The notes under the pieces are model-generated. The model made no database searches and was not told the DNA's origin. It saw nothing but the letters and a program-made list of their open reading frames with translations. From assembly GCA_903864275.1 (NCBI GenBank), contig CAIPFE010000007.1, positions 62,001-126,000 of the forward strand: a stretch of DNA of 64,000 nt, read 5' to 3'. This document shows, piece after piece, positions 16,924 to 25,515 of this stretch (within the stretch, counting starts at the first letter, position 1; each line of letters opens with the position of its first letter). The DNA comes from an uncultured Mucilaginibacter sp. Lineage in GTDB: Bacteria > Bacteroidota > Bacteroidia > Sphingobacteriales > Sphingobacteriaceae. The position numbers were made by a program, and so were the translations under genes.

Positions 16924-18063
16924 ATGAAAAAACGGATGTTTATGGGTGCGAGCGATCTGATATTTAAGAACGCGGCGGCACTTAGAAATAATATGACACC
17001 GGCCGAAATGTTACTTTGGGGACATTTAAAAGGCAGCCAACTTGGTTCAAAATTCAGAAGGCAACATCCATTAGGTATTTACATTGCTGATTTCTACTGC
17101 CATCAACATAAGATAGTAATTGAGCTTGATGGAAGCATCCATAATCTCGCCAAAGTTGCGAAAAACGACATAGAAAGACAGCTAAACATTGAAACCGATG
17201 GAATCAAAGTTCTTCGTTTCAAAAACGAAGAAATATTCAATCAATTAGAAAAAGTATTGAACACAATTAAAGAAGCGATAGGCTCCCCCTTTAGGGGGCG
17301 GGGGGGGCTAACAAAGCGAATAATTCCCTGTTTAGACGTAAAAGACGGCAGGACCGTAAAAGGCGTTAACTTCGTTGACCTGCGCGATGCGGGCGACCCG
17401 GTTGAGCTTGCCTGGAACTACTCCCGGCAAGGAGCGGATGAACTGGTATTCCTGGATATTACCGCCACCCATGAGCGGCGCAAAACGATGGTGGAACTGG
17501 TAAAAGCTGTCGCAAGGCAAATAAACATCCCTTTTACTATAGGTGGCGGAATTAATGAAATTGCAGATGCCGACGCGTTGTTAAATGCAGGGGCAGACAA
17601 GATATCTATTAATTCGGCCGCTGTGCGCAACCCTGAGTTAATTGATCAACTGGCAAAAGCCTTTGGCGTTCAGTTCGTAGTGGTCGCCGTTGATACAAGG
17701 CTGATCGATGGCTTCAATATTGTACACTTAAATGGTGGCCGCATCCCAACTGAAAAAGAAACGCTACATTGGATAATGGAGGCCGAAAGCCGCGGAGCGG
17801 GCGAAATATTATTAACTTCGATGGATCACGACGGCACAAAAGGCGGTTTTGACAATTATTTATTAAAATTGGTGAACGATTCGGTGAACATCCCTGTTAT
17901 CGCATCGGGAGGAGCAGGTTCGGTACAGCATTTTGTGGAGGTATTTGAGCAAACCAATGTGGATGCTGCTTTGGCGGCTTCGGTATTTCACTATGGGGAG
18001 ATATTAATACCGGATTTGAAAAGGGTATTGAAGCGGAATAATATTGAGGTGAGGGAAGTATAA
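16924..18063 (+). CDS. hisF: DUF559 endonuclease-like domain fused in frame to HisF (imidazole glycerol phosphate synthase cyclase)
   Basis: A 379-residue chimera. Residues 1-119 form a DUF559 domain (Vsr-like PD-(D/E)xK fold), with [36 protein letters not shown] and [10 protein letters not shown]; the candidate metal ligands are Asp56, Glu67 and Asp69. Residues 120-129 ([10 protein letters not shown]) are the translated G-rich palindrome. From 130 a complete HisF follows ([19 protein letters not shown]; catalytic Asp in CLDV and in VVAVDTR; FTIGGGI and VIASGGAGS phosphate loops). The palindrome runs right up to the HisF core and leaves it without its own ATG, GTG or TTG, so HisF can only be made as a fusion unless a rare codon such as ATA is used. 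The reading frame is unbroken. HisF makes imidazole glycerol phosphate and AICAR with HisH. Confidence 0.88.
   Translation: MKKRMFMGASDLIFKNAAALRNNMTPAEMLLWGHLKGSQLGSKFRRQHPLGIYIADFYCHQHKIVIELDGSIHNLAKVAKNDIERQLNIETDGIKVLRFKNEEIFNQLEKVLNTIKEAIGSPFRGRGGLTKRIIPCLDVKDGRTVKGVNFVDLRDAGDPVELAWNYSRQGADELVFLDITATHERRKTMVELVKAVARQINIPFTIGGGINEIADADALLNAGADKISINSAAVRNPELIDQLAKAFGVQFVVVAVDTRLIDGFNIVHLNGGRIPTEKETLHWIMEAESRGAGEILLTSMDHDGTKGGFDNYLLKLVNDSVNIPVIASGGAGSVQHFVEVFEQTNVDAALAASVFHYGEILIPDLKRVLKRNNIEVREV
17280..17316. repeat. G-rich palindrome, right terminal repeat of the DUF559 insertion, translated in the fusion
   Basis: GGCTCCCCCTTTAGGGGGCG followed by GGGGGGGCTAAC. In frame this reads [11 protein letters not shown]. 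The end GGGGGCTAAC is identical to the end of the copy at 11670-11700, which shows that it belongs to the repeat rather than to hisF. Confidence 0.88.
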
Positions 18064-18066
18064 TAT

Positions 18067-18090
18067 GTTGTCTGTGGGGACACAGACAAC
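18067..18090 (+). promoter_or_regulatory. Perfect 10-bp hairpin between hisF and hisI
   Basis: GTTGTCTGTG, loop GGGA, CACAGACAAC. It lies 3 bp after the hisF stop and has no T-run, so it is more likely an RNA-processing or stability hairpin or a small mobile palindrome than a terminator, since hisI follows closely. Confidence 0.65.
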
Positions 18091-18117
18091 GGTAAAGGAT
18101 TGAAGGATAAACAAATA

Positions 18118-18705
18118 ATGAATATTAATTTTAACAAAGCAGACGGCCTAATCCCCGTGATTATCCAGGATGAGCAAACATTAGAAGTGCTGATGCTTGG
18201 CTATATGAACCAGGAAGCTTACGATAAAACGGCCAGCGAAAATATCGTCACATTTTTCTCCCGCTCAAAAAACCGTTTATGGACAAAGGGCGAAACCAGC
18301 GGCAACTACCTGCATGTTAAAAATATGCATATTGATTGCGATAATGATACGCTGCTGATAAAAGTTAAAGCCGATGGTCCAACCTGCCACACCGGCTCGC
18401 GCAGTTGTTTTAAAACAGATTACAACCGGAACTTTATATTAAAGTTAGAAGATATAATTGACGACAGGTATGTGAACCCTAAAGAAGGATCGTATGTAAA
18501 CAAGCTTCGCAATAAAGGTTTAAATAAAATAACGCAAAAGGTTGGAGAAGAAGCAGTTGAAACGTTGATTGCAGCTTTGAACGAAACAGAGACCGACCTG
18601 ATCAACGAGTCATCTGATCTCGTTTTTCACCTGCTTGTTTTACTGCGCGAAAAGGGCCTGAGCCTTGCAACAATAGCAAAAAATTTAGAGGAAAGACATA
18701 AGTAG
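18118..18705 (+). CDS. hisI: Bifunctional phosphoribosyl-AMP cyclohydrolase / phosphoribosyl-ATP pyrophosphatase (HisIE)
   Basis: Catalyses steps 2 and 3 of histidine synthesis. The N-terminal cyclohydrolase domain contains [29 protein letters not shown] and the zinc-site [10 protein letters not shown] and [12 protein letters not shown]. The C-terminal MazG-like pyrophosphatase domain contains [16 protein letters not shown] and [16 protein letters not shown] 18118 ([15 protein letters not shown]) gives 195 residues; an upstream in-frame TTG at 18100 would add only six residues and is less likely. Last his gene of the operon. Confidence 0.94.
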   Translation: MNINFNKADGLIPVIIQDEQTLEVLMLGYMNQEAYDKTASENIVTFFSRSKNRLWTKGETSGNYLHVKNMHIDCDNDTLLIKVKADGPTCHTGSRSCFKTDYNRNFILKLEDIIDDRYVNPKEGSYVNKLRNKGLNKITQKVGEEAVETLIAALNETETDLINESSDLVFHLLVLLREKGLSLATIAKNLEERHK

Positions 18706-18708
18706 GAA

Positions 18709-18800
18709 GTCCATAGTCGATAATCCATGGACCATAGCACTTTTTTGGTTAACGTATCTATTTTCAATATAAATTTTACTATGGACCATGGACTATGGAC
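18709..18800. repeat. Inverted repeat built of GTCCATAGT / CTATGGAC units
   Basis: The left arm (18709-18737, with CCATGGACCATAG) pairs with the right arm CTATGGACCATGGACTATGG (18779-18798). It fills the gap between hisI and the WD40 gene. A related element lies at 52369-52465. It may terminate the his operon. Confidence 0.7.
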
Positions 18801-18806
18801 TAAAAA

Positions 18807-19715
18807 ATGACCGTAACAAAAACAGCAGAACTAACTGGCCACGGCAACCCGGTATTTACGCTGGAGTTTTCGCAAAAGCCGGGGATATTATTTACCGGGG
18901 GCAATGACAAGGGTTTGGTGGAATGGAGTTTAAAAAACCATGCGTTTATAAAAGTTTTATTTCCTGTCAATTCTTCTATCTATGCCATCCACTGTCCTGT
19001 TGAGGTCCCGTTTTTGTTTGCCGGTTTAAGGAGCGGCGAGGTTAAAGTTTTTGATTTTGAAAAACAAGCTTTGCTGGCATCGCTCAGGCATCATCAAAAA
19101 CCGGTATTTGATATCAAATCTGTTCAGCATAAACAGGAACTGCTCGTTGCTTCTGAAGATGGAACCGTTTCGATCTGGAGCCTTAAAACACTGGAACTAC
19201 TGCATACCATTAAAGTTTCGGATGATACGGTAAGGTGCATGGCCGTTTCCCCTGATGAAAAGCAGGTAGCTTTTGGCTGTCGCAATAATCAAATTAAAGT
19301 TTACGATATTACTGATTATACCCTCGTGAAAATACTGCACGGGCATACTATGTCGGTTTTCTCTTTGCAATATTCACCGTCCGGGGATTACTTCGCATCA
19401 GGCAGCCGGGATGCGCAGGTAAAAATATGGGATGCAAGGTCGTATGAGTTACTGCATAATATCCCGGCCCATCTATTTGCTGTGAATAGCATCGCCTTTC
19501 ACCCAACGTTACCCTATTTTGCTACAGCGAGCATGGATAAAAGCATAAAAATATGGGGCGCTGACGATTTTAAATTGTACAAAGTGATCAGCCGTGAAAA
19601 AGGATTTGAAAGCCATGCCTTGTCCATCAACAAGATATTATGGAACGGCGATCAGCTTCTTTCTATAAGTGATGATAAAAAGATAATGGTTTGGGATATT
19701 GGCTTCGGCGATTAA
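18807..19715 (+). CDS. WD40-repeat protein
   Basis: 302 residues, no signal peptide, so probably cytoplasmic. Six to seven WD-like blades are visible, for example GHGNPVFTLEFSQKPGILFT at the N-terminus, GHTMSVFSLQYSPSGDYFAS with SRDAQVKIWD, and HPTLPYFATASMDKSIKIWG. Such propellers are usually protein-interaction scaffolds, and no catalytic domain is attached. Partner unknown. Its stop codon overlaps that of the convergent NlpC/P60 gene in a shared TTAA. Confidence 0.85.
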   Translation: MTVTKTAELTGHGNPVFTLEFSQKPGILFTGGNDKGLVEWSLKNHAFIKVLFPVNSSIYAIHCPVEVPFLFAGLRSGEVKVFDFEKQALLASLRHHQKPVFDIKSVQHKQELLVASEDGTVSIWSLKTLELLHTIKVSDDTVRCMAVSPDEKQVAFGCRNNQIKVYDITDYTLVKILHGHTMSVFSLQYSPSGDYFASGSRDAQVKIWDARSYELLHNIPAHLFAVNSIAFHPTLPYFATASMDKSIKIWGADDFKLYKVISREKGFESHALSINKILWNGDQLLSISDDKKIMVWDIGFGD

Positions 19716-20473
19716 AACATGCGCCGTATCATTTTCAATTTGTGCGTGTAACGCTTTAATTCCTTCGAAAAAATGCCTTTTTCGTCAATCGAATCTATTT
19801 TAACCCTGCCTGACGCGTGGATGATTTTTTCATTGTTGAGCAAAATCCCTACGTGAACTATTTCACCTTCTGCATTTTCAAAAAAGGCAAGGTCCCCCAA
19901 TTTGGTGTCGTGCAATGCATTTATAACGTATCCCTGCTCGGCCTGCTGGCAGGCGTCCCGCAGTAAATTAATACCCTGTAATTTAAATACTGTTTGCGTA
20001 AAACCTGAACAATCAATACCGAAATGGGTACGGCCGCCCCATAAATAAGGGGTATTTAAAAATGATGTGGCCGCGACGGCGATATTTTCAGTCTCACCAA
20101 TTTCGCCTATTATTTCAAAGCGTTCATCACCGATATGGCAGGTGGTGCCCTCTAAAAAGGCAAGCGAACTGCCCATTGGCAAATACAAAATACTGTTATT
20201 GGCTATTTTCCAGGCCTGTGTAACGGCTCGGTATGTTAAAGGCGGGGGTGTTTGTTTAAATCTTTTATAGGCTAAATGGCCCAGCATAATAAATTGCAAA
20301 CGCCCTATCCAGCCGGTATAATTGTCGTGCGAGGTAACGATGTGTACCCAGTTTTCTTTCCATTCGGTAATTTCAAATATTTCTCCGAACAATACTTGCG
20401 ATACCAATTCGCTCCTATCGTTAGCTTCCGCCCTTAGCGGGATCACTGAAAGATTACAAATACCGTATTCCAT
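19712..20473 (-). CDS. NlpC/P60 (C40) cysteine peptidase with SH3-like N-terminus
   Basis: 253 residues. SH3b-like regions fill about 1-115 (LVSQVLFGEIFEITEWKENW, DNYTGWIGRLQF). The C-terminal NlpC/P60 domain has the nucleophile in FGIDCSGFTQ (near 161), the catalytic His in EIVHVGILLN and a third polar residue in IIHASG. The family cleaves gamma-D-Glu-diaminopimelate bonds in peptidoglycan peptides. No signal peptide is evident, so a cytoplasmic murein-peptide recycling role (as for YkfC-type enzymes) is the best guess. Convergent with the WD40 gene. Confidence 0.85.
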   Translation of the reverse strand: MEYGICNLSVIPLRAEANDRSELVSQVLFGEIFEITEWKENWVHIVTSHDNYTGWIGRLQFIMLGHLAYKRFKQTPPPLTYRAVTQAWKIANNSILYLPMGSSLAFLEGTTCHIGDERFEIIGEIGETENIAVAATSFLNTPYLWGGRTHFGIDCSGFTQTVFKLQGINLLRDACQQAEQGYVINALHDTKLGDLAFFENAEGEIVHVGILLNNEKIIHASGRVKIDSIDEKGIFSKELKRYTHKLKMIRRMF

Positions 20474-20573
20474 AAAATCAGGCTATCTGCTAAATCAGAA
20501 GAATAACACCTCATTCAGCAGAGAAAAGGAAGTATGGATATACCCTCCCTTTTTATCAAATCTAATAAATTGG

Positions 20574-20927
20574 CTACTCATTTAAATGCAGCCACTCTTT
20601 TTTAGCAAGCAGCTCCTCTTTAGTTTCACGCACATCTTCATCATCCACACAGCAGTCAACAGGGCAAACAGCAGCACACTGCGGCTCGTCATGAAAACCA
20701 ACACATTCAGTACATTTGTCGGGAACTATATAATAAATATCGTCTGATAGCGCGGCCTGGGTTTCTTCAGCGTTCAATGTATTGCCATCGCCAAAATCAA
20801 TGAGTCCCTTTAAACCTGTACCGTCCGAAAAACGCCATGCAGCACCGGCATCATAAATAGCGTTATTGGGGCACTCCGGCTCACAAGCTCCGCAGTTTAT
20901 GCATTCATCGGTGATTTTAATCGCCAT
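20574..20927 (-). CDS. 2[4Fe-4S] ferredoxin
   Basis: 117 residues from ATG 20927 (MAIKITDECINCGACEPECP). Cluster motif 1 is CINCGACEPECP near residues 9-20; motif 2 is CTECVGFHDEPQCAAVCP, with an enlarged gap, in the C-terminal half. This matches the Alvin/YfhL-like ferredoxins common in Bacteroidota. The start was chosen because the protein family begins at MAIKITD and a -7 element lies at 20980-20987. Electron partner unknown. Confidence 0.9.
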   Translation of the reverse strand: MAIKITDECINCGACEPECPNNAIYDAGAAWRFSDGTGLKGLIDFGDGNTLNAEETQAALSDDIYYIVPDKCTECVGFHDEPQCAAVCPVDCCVDDEDVRETKEELLAKKEWLHLNE

Positions 20928-20953
20928 ATTTCTTAATATCTTATAATCTAAAC

Positions 20954-20961
20954 TAACTTTG
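20954..20961 (+). promoter_or_regulatory. -7 element for the acyl-CoA reductase gene
   Basis: TAACTTTG (exact TAnnTTTG) lies 66 bp upstream of the start at 21028. The predicted leader contains a hairpin, GGATTTAA-GGGT-TTAAATCC (20997-21016). Confidence 0.55.
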
Positions 20962-20979
20962 CCCGAATTAACAAGCATA

Positions 20980-20987
20980 CAAATATA
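20980..20987 (-). promoter_or_regulatory. -7 element for the ferredoxin gene
   Basis: Reads TATATTTG on the minus strand (exact TAnnTTTG), 53 bp upstream of the ferredoxin ATG at 20927. It lies beyond the plus-strand element at 20954, so the two divergent promoters overlap. Confidence 0.55.
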
Positions 20988-21027
20988 ACAAAAAAAGGAT
21001 TTAAGGGTTTAAATCCTCACCATATAT

Positions 21028-22050
21028 ATGTCAAAATTTAATAAAGCAAGACTAATTGCCGCGTTTGAAGAACTTGGAACACAGCTAAACAACCCAAACG
21101 AACAACTATTAGCAGTTATAAACGACGAACGACACTATAATGCTTGGTTTACTCCGGAAAGCGTTTTGCAGGCTGTAACCGCGATAGGCAAAATGCTAAA
21201 CCGCCAACAATTAAGCACCTGGCTCAATAAGTATCCTGTCGAAAACAAACCCGGTAAACGAGTTGGTTTAATATTGGCAGGCAATATCCCGCTGGTTGGG
21301 TTTCATGATGTACTGTGTGTGCTGGCGAGCGGCAACCATGCACTCATCAAAGCATCGTCACAGGATACCCGCTTGATTAAATGCGTTTTGGAAATGCTGA
21401 CCGCAATTGATAGCAGCTTTGCAGATCAATTTAGTTTTGTGGAAAGGCTGGAGAAATTTGATGCGGTGATTGCGACAGGCAGCAACAATACTTCGCGTTA
21501 TTTCGACTATTACTTCGGCAAAGTGCCCAATATTATCCGCAAAAACCGCAACAGCGTGGCTTTGCTAACCGGCAATGAATCTGGCGAAGAACTCAACGCG
21601 CTTGGTCATGATATTTTTGATTATTATGGATTGGGCTGCCGTAACGTATCAAAATTATTGGTGCCCGAAGGCTATAATTTCAATTTCTTTTTCGAGTCGA
21701 TAGAATCATACCAGCCCATCATCAATCACCATAAATACAATAATAACTACGATTATAACAAATCCATCTACCTGGTAAACAGCGACAAACATTTTGATAA
21801 TGGATTTTTATTATTGAAAGAAGATGAGCGGCTGGCGTCGCCATTGGCCGTTTTATATTACGGGTATTATAAAGATATTCCGTCAGCACAAACATGGCTT
21901 GAGGCAGAAAGCGATAAAATACAATGCATTGTAAACGGTGCGCATTTACAATTAAAAACGCAGGTCGTTGATTTTGGCATGAGCCAGCAGCCCGCCCTTT
22001 GGGATTATGCTGATGGGATTGATACGATGGAATTTTTGACAAAATTGTAG
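21028..22050 (+). CDS. Acyl-CoA reductase, LuxC-like
   Basis: 340 residues, aldehyde-dehydrogenase-like fold of the LuxC/acyl-CoA reductase family. Visible: the cofactor region VGLILAGNIPLVGFHDVLCV, then ALIKASSQDTRL, and the probable catalytic Cys in YYGLGCRNVSKLLVPEGY. The family reduces acyl-CoA or acyl groups to aldehydes with NADPH. No luciferase genes are present, so the physiological role is unknown. Divergent from a ferredoxin gene with overlapping promoters. Confidence 0.85.
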   Translation: MSKFNKARLIAAFEELGTQLNNPNEQLLAVINDERHYNAWFTPESVLQAVTAIGKMLNRQQLSTWLNKYPVENKPGKRVGLILAGNIPLVGFHDVLCVLASGNHALIKASSQDTRLIKCVLEMLTAIDSSFADQFSFVERLEKFDAVIATGSNNTSRYFDYYFGKVPNIIRKNRNSVALLTGNESGEELNALGHDIFDYYGLGCRNVSKLLVPEGYNFNFFFESIESYQPIINHHKYNNNYDYNKSIYLVNSDKHFDNGFLLLKEDERLASPLAVLYYGYYKDIPSAQTWLEAESDKIQCIVNGAHLQLKTQVVDFGMSQQPALWDYADGIDTMEFLTKL

Positions 22051-22075
22051 GGACGCAAAATTTTGGTCCCTACAG

Positions 22076-23398
22076 TTACACGCCGGCAACGGTCACCTCG
22101 CCCTCGTTGGGATCAGCCTGGTATTCAATATACGCCCCTTTATTATCCTTCTTTATCGTGACAATTTGGCTGCCTTTGCGTTGCACTATACTCGCCCGTT
22201 TCCAGCTGGGGGACACATACGTTTTTAACGTTAACGGAAGATCGTACATACTTTTATCAAGAGAATTACTAATGGTCACCATAATTTTGCCGCCGTTTTG
22301 CACATTGCTCACTTTGGCAGCCTCCCGCTCCCGCATGTACTTGGTTACATCGCCAAAAGTGGCTACCCAAACTTTGTCTTCTTTGTTTTTAATGTATTGG
22401 AAATATTCATCAAGCATTGTGCTGGGTCGTGCCTCGTATCCCAAGCTATCCACACCATGGATCACCAGCACCAGCCAGGTATCTTTTCTTTCGGCGGCGG
22501 TATCAACCCAGGCTTTCATCAACGGCAAAGGGGCGTGTGTGTTGCATTCGCGCTGCCATTGTACGTAGTCTTTGGTATTGACAGTGGGTGTCTTTTTACT
22601 CGGCCTGTCGAGTTCCGTTAACCATGGTTCAGGCATCCGGTTGCGCAGGGCAGGATAAATGGTATAGGCGATTTTCATCACGCGTTCATTTTCGTAACCA
22701 TAGGGGACTTCTGTTGAAAAGGTGTATTTCTCGCCCATTTGGTTTCTTATTTCTTCCTTACTTTTTTCCAGCTCATAAACAATATTTACCGAATCGAGCC
22801 CTGGCATGCTGGCGTGGGTAATGGAGTGACTGGCAATTTCGTAACCTTCGGCCCCGTAGCGCCTGAATTCATCCCAGGCATCTCCCTTCTCCTGTAAATA
22901 TTCATCACAAGGCTGGTAACCCGGCGAAAAATCGCCATTGCGCACTTTTTGGTAAACAGTATCCATTACCTTAAAAGCCCGATCCTTCCGCTTTGGGTTA
23001 TCATACATCCCTGCCGCCTTTGTAACATATTTAATTGTGCCTTTGTACCCTAAATATCCTGCGGCAGAGCAGCGCTCTAAAAAATTTTGCTCATTAGTAG
23101 GAATGGTGGCAGTTTCCGCGATAATTTCTTTCACAGGCCGGCCTATAAATTTGCCCTGGTATTTGGAACCGGGTATGCCGCCGGTAATAACAAAAAATGT
23201 GGCCGGTAGCTTTAATCTTTCCATTATCGGCAATGCCTTTGTGAACTGGTTTCGGGAACCATCGTCGTAGGTTATAGAAACCGCGCCGGCTTTTCCGTAC
23301 TGCCATTCGGTCACTTCGGTTTGCCCGATGGCGCCTGGTTGCGCTTTGGTCACTTTAATACAAATGCAGATGATAATAGTAAGGAATAATAGTTTCAT
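22076..23398 (-). CDS. Secreted polysaccharide deacetylase family protein
   Basis: 440 residues with a signal peptide (1-19, ending VTKAQ). The NodB-type catalytic domain shows SITYDDGSRNQFTKALPIM (metal-binding Asp pair), LPATFFVITGG and EIASHSITHASMPG (H-x3-H metal ligands). A C-terminal beta-rich domain of about 90 residues (MVTISNSLDKSMYDLPLTLK) follows. The family deacetylates chitin, peptidoglycan or similar glycans; substrate not predictable. The minus-strand -7 element TATATTTG lies 27 bp upstream at 23425-23432. Confidence 0.87.
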   Translation of the reverse strand: MKLLFLTIIICICIKVTKAQPGAIGQTEVTEWQYGKAGAVSITYDDGSRNQFTKALPIMERLKLPATFFVITGGIPGSKYQGKFIGRPVKEIIAETATIPTNEQNFLERCSAAGYLGYKGTIKYVTKAAGMYDNPKRKDRAFKVMDTVYQKVRNGDFSPGYQPCDEYLQEKGDAWDEFRRYGAEGYEIASHSITHASMPGLDSVNIVYELEKSKEEIRNQMGEKYTFSTEVPYGYENERVMKIAYTIYPALRNRMPEPWLTELDRPSKKTPTVNTKDYVQWQRECNTHAPLPLMKAWVDTAAERKDTWLVLVIHGVDSLGYEARPSTMLDEYFQYIKNKEDKVWVATFGDVTKYMREREAAKVSNVQNGGKIMVTISNSLDKSMYDLPLTLKTYVSPSWKRASIVQRKGSQIVTIKKDNKGAYIEYQADPNEGEVTVAGV

Positions 23399-23424
23399 AG
23401 TAATTGGATTTGCTGGGAACAGTT

Positions 23425-23432
23425 CAAATATA
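23425..23432 (-). promoter_or_regulatory. -7 element for the polysaccharide deacetylase gene
   Basis: Exact TATATTTG on the minus strand, 27 bp upstream of the ATG at 23398. Confidence 0.55.
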
Positions 23433-23576
23433 ATTTAATAGAGAACGGGGAGCACATATTTTTTGTATCAAATCCGTTATGTTGCCCAACTTATTAATTT
23501 TATTTAAAAAGTTTTCTTTACAATACACAAAAAAAAAACGACTTAGAACTTTCGACTAAAGACTGTCGACTTAACA

Positions 23577-24164
23577 CTACATATGATAGATCACTCCTAC
23601 CCTTCTTCCGTCAAAAGTAACCGGGTTCTTTTCTAAAAATCGCCGCAGCTTGCTGCCATTGTGCCTTTGGGTGCTATACATCGTCCCATCAAATAACAAT
23701 AAAAATGCACCCTGCAATATGATAGATGAACCGTAACCCCGCAACTCATCGGAATTTACCCTATTGCCGCGATGATGCAGGTATAAGCCCGCCCCGATAT
23801 AAACAAAATCAAGGCCTGCATTGATCAGGAATGTTTGTTCTATTTTTTGCTGGGCCCTTAAGCTTTCGGCCGGGCTTAGTAGCCGGTTTTTATTTTTCTG
23901 AGCGCCGGTAAACCCCATTATTGCTGCGCCAAGGTTTACAGTATTCCACAGAACGTCCATCTGATAGAAATATTTGTTAGATCCGCCTGCCGAATTTGCC
24001 CAGCCTGCCGCGCCAACGCCGATATTGGCTATTGCCCAACTGCCTAAAACCTCCATACCTGTACTTGTAATATTGTTGCGGGAATAATTAAAGTTCCTTA
24101 ACGAATCCTGCGCAAAAACGGCGGAACTGGCTAAAATTAAAATAATGGTGACAACCTTATTCAT
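23577..24164 (-). CDS. Exported protein of unknown function (possible DUF6992-type membrane protein)
   Basis: 195 residues from ATG 24164 (MNKVVTIILILASSAVFAQ, a clear signal peptide). After it come several moderately hydrophobic segments: MEVLGSWAIANIGVGAAGWA, VLWNTVNLGAAIMGFTGAQK, TFLINAGLDFVYIGAGLYLH and GSSIILQGAFLLLFDGTMY. That suggests a small helical membrane protein. I recall a Bacteroidota family of this look (DUF6992) but cannot confirm it. Six bp downstream of the DUF1349 gene, so probably co-transcribed. Confidence 0.65.
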   Translation of the reverse strand: MNKVVTIILILASSAVFAQDSLRNFNYSRNNITSTGMEVLGSWAIANIGVGAAGWANSAGGSNKYFYQMDVLWNTVNLGAAIMGFTGAQKNKNRLLSPAESLRAQQKIEQTFLINAGLDFVYIGAGLYLHHRGNRVNSDELRGYGSSIILQGAFLLLFDGTMYSTQRHNGSKLRRFLEKNPVTFDGRRVGVIYHM

Positions 24165-24169
24165 AAATA

Positions 24170-24847
24170 TTATTCCCCGGTATAAGGGTCCTTGATTTTT
24201 TTGTGCCAATAGGTAATATTTGAAAACGTTACCTTTTTATGCGTGCCGGTTGGTGATTGCGCTAAAAAGCCCAGCTTTAACGGTCCCTTGGCGTTGTACT
24301 GGAAATGCCTGATCAAAAACCATTTATTCATATCGGCAGAAAAATACAGGGTAACTACATTATCCGCTTTAGCTATTTTGTAGTAGACGTAGTTCTGTGT
24401 TAAAGGGACAGAATTGCAGTCATCAGAAATATCATTGGTAACAACGCTTACTACGCGATGAACGCCGGTATAGTCCTTTTCGAAGCAAAACTTCACCCAA
24501 TGCATGGCGTCGGTTTTTAATACGATAGCGCCGCCATCCCATTTGCTGGCGAAATCATGTTCTATCCGGGCCGTAAGCACAAAATCGTTATCAGCAGTAA
24601 AAAGCAATTTTGGGGCGTTATCAGTGTTATAAGTAACGTTCGGGTCCCTGAACATATCCGTTTTGGCACCGGCTTCGATGGTTAAAACCGACCCTTTTAC
24701 CGAATAATTTACCGGTTTATTTTCCCATGATAATGGAAAAGGAATACCGGGCAGTTGAACCAGCTTGTTTTGCGCGATGGCGACCTGACAAAACAGGCAA
24801 ACCATAAATAACGCGAATAATGCTTTGGTTGAGGATAAAGCTTTCAT
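24170..24847 (-). CDS. Secreted DUF1349 (concanavalin-like) protein
   Basis: 225 residues with a signal peptide (1-25, ending CQVAIAQ). The rest matches the DUF1349 beta-sandwich: RIEHDFASKWDGGAIVLKTD, MHWVKFCFEKD, NYVYYKIAKADNVVTLYFSA and KWFLIRHF. The family is related to regulation-of-xylan or laminarinase-type folds and probably binds a sugar or acts on it in the periplasm; the activity is not established. Confidence 0.82.
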   Translation of the reverse strand: MKALSSTKALFALFMVCLFCQVAIAQNKLVQLPGIPFPLSWENKPVNYSVKGSVLTIEAGAKTDMFRDPNVTYNTDNAPKLLFTADNDFVLTARIEHDFASKWDGGAIVLKTDAMHWVKFCFEKDYTGVHRVVSVVTNDISDDCNSVPLTQNYVYYKIAKADNVVTLYFSADMNKWFLIRHFQYNAKGPLKLGFLAQSPTGTHKKVTFSNITYWHKKIKDPYTGE

Positions 24848-25005
24848 TTTTTAATATTTAAATTTTTAAGACGGTTAGTCATTTGTGAGGCGGCTTCAAG
24901 ATTTAATTTTCGTTGATGAATATTGGCAGTGTTAAAATTAAGAAAAAGTCTGGAAAGTCGGAAAGTCAGAAAAGTCGTGCAATCCCACTGACTAATGACC
25001 AATGA

Positions 25006-25428
25006 CTAACTACCCCAAGCTGTAATCACCAAATTCCTTTTATGCCCGTAATTGCGATGCTCACACAAATAAATCCCCTGCCAGGTACCCAAAGCCAGCT
25101 GGCCTTTGGTTATCGGGATAGTTACCGAGCTGCCCAGCAGTGCAGCCTTAAGGTGTGCCGGCATATCATCGGGGCCCTCGTCGTCGTGCTGATAATCCGG
25201 ATCGTTTTCAGGGACTGCCTTATTAAAATAAGTTTCAAAATCTTTGCGCACTGTTGGGTCGGCATCTTCGTTGATGGTTAACGAAGCAGAAGTATGTTGT
25301 ATAAAAACCTGGCAAATCCCCGACTTTATTTCGCTGATCTGCGGCAATGCCTGTAAAACTTCTTCAGTTATAAGGTGAAAGCCCCGCTTTCGTTCTTTTA
25401 ACTGGAGCGTTTGCTGGTATATCTTCAT
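25006..25428 (-). CDS. YjbQ/UPF0047 family protein
   Basis: 140 residues from ATG 25428 (MKIYQQTLQLKERKRGFHLI). Conserved UPF0047 blocks are visible: SGICQVFIQHTSASLTINED with HTSA, NDPDYQHDDEGPDDMPAHLK and LGTWQGIYLCEHR, the His and Glu residues of which form the conserved metal-like site. The E. coli homologue has weak thiamine-phosphate synthase activity; the cellular role is unclear. An earlier in-frame ATG at 25458 would add ten unsupported residues. Confidence 0.88.
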   Translation of the reverse strand: MKIYQQTLQLKERKRGFHLITEEVLQALPQISEIKSGICQVFIQHTSASLTINEDADPTVRKDFETYFNKAVPENDPDYQHDDEGPDDMPAHLKAALLGSSVTIPITKGQLALGTWQGIYLCEHRNYGHKRNLVITAWGS

Positions 25429-25515
25429 TTTTATAATTCTCTTATCATTTACGCGCAAAGTTTATACCATGAAATTAATATCCTACTTTTATACTGCCAT
25501 TTATCACCCAATATT

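Noticed and set aside
18067..18090. Intrinsic terminator inside the his operon
   Set aside because: There is no T-run and hisI follows 28 bp later without a recognisable promoter.
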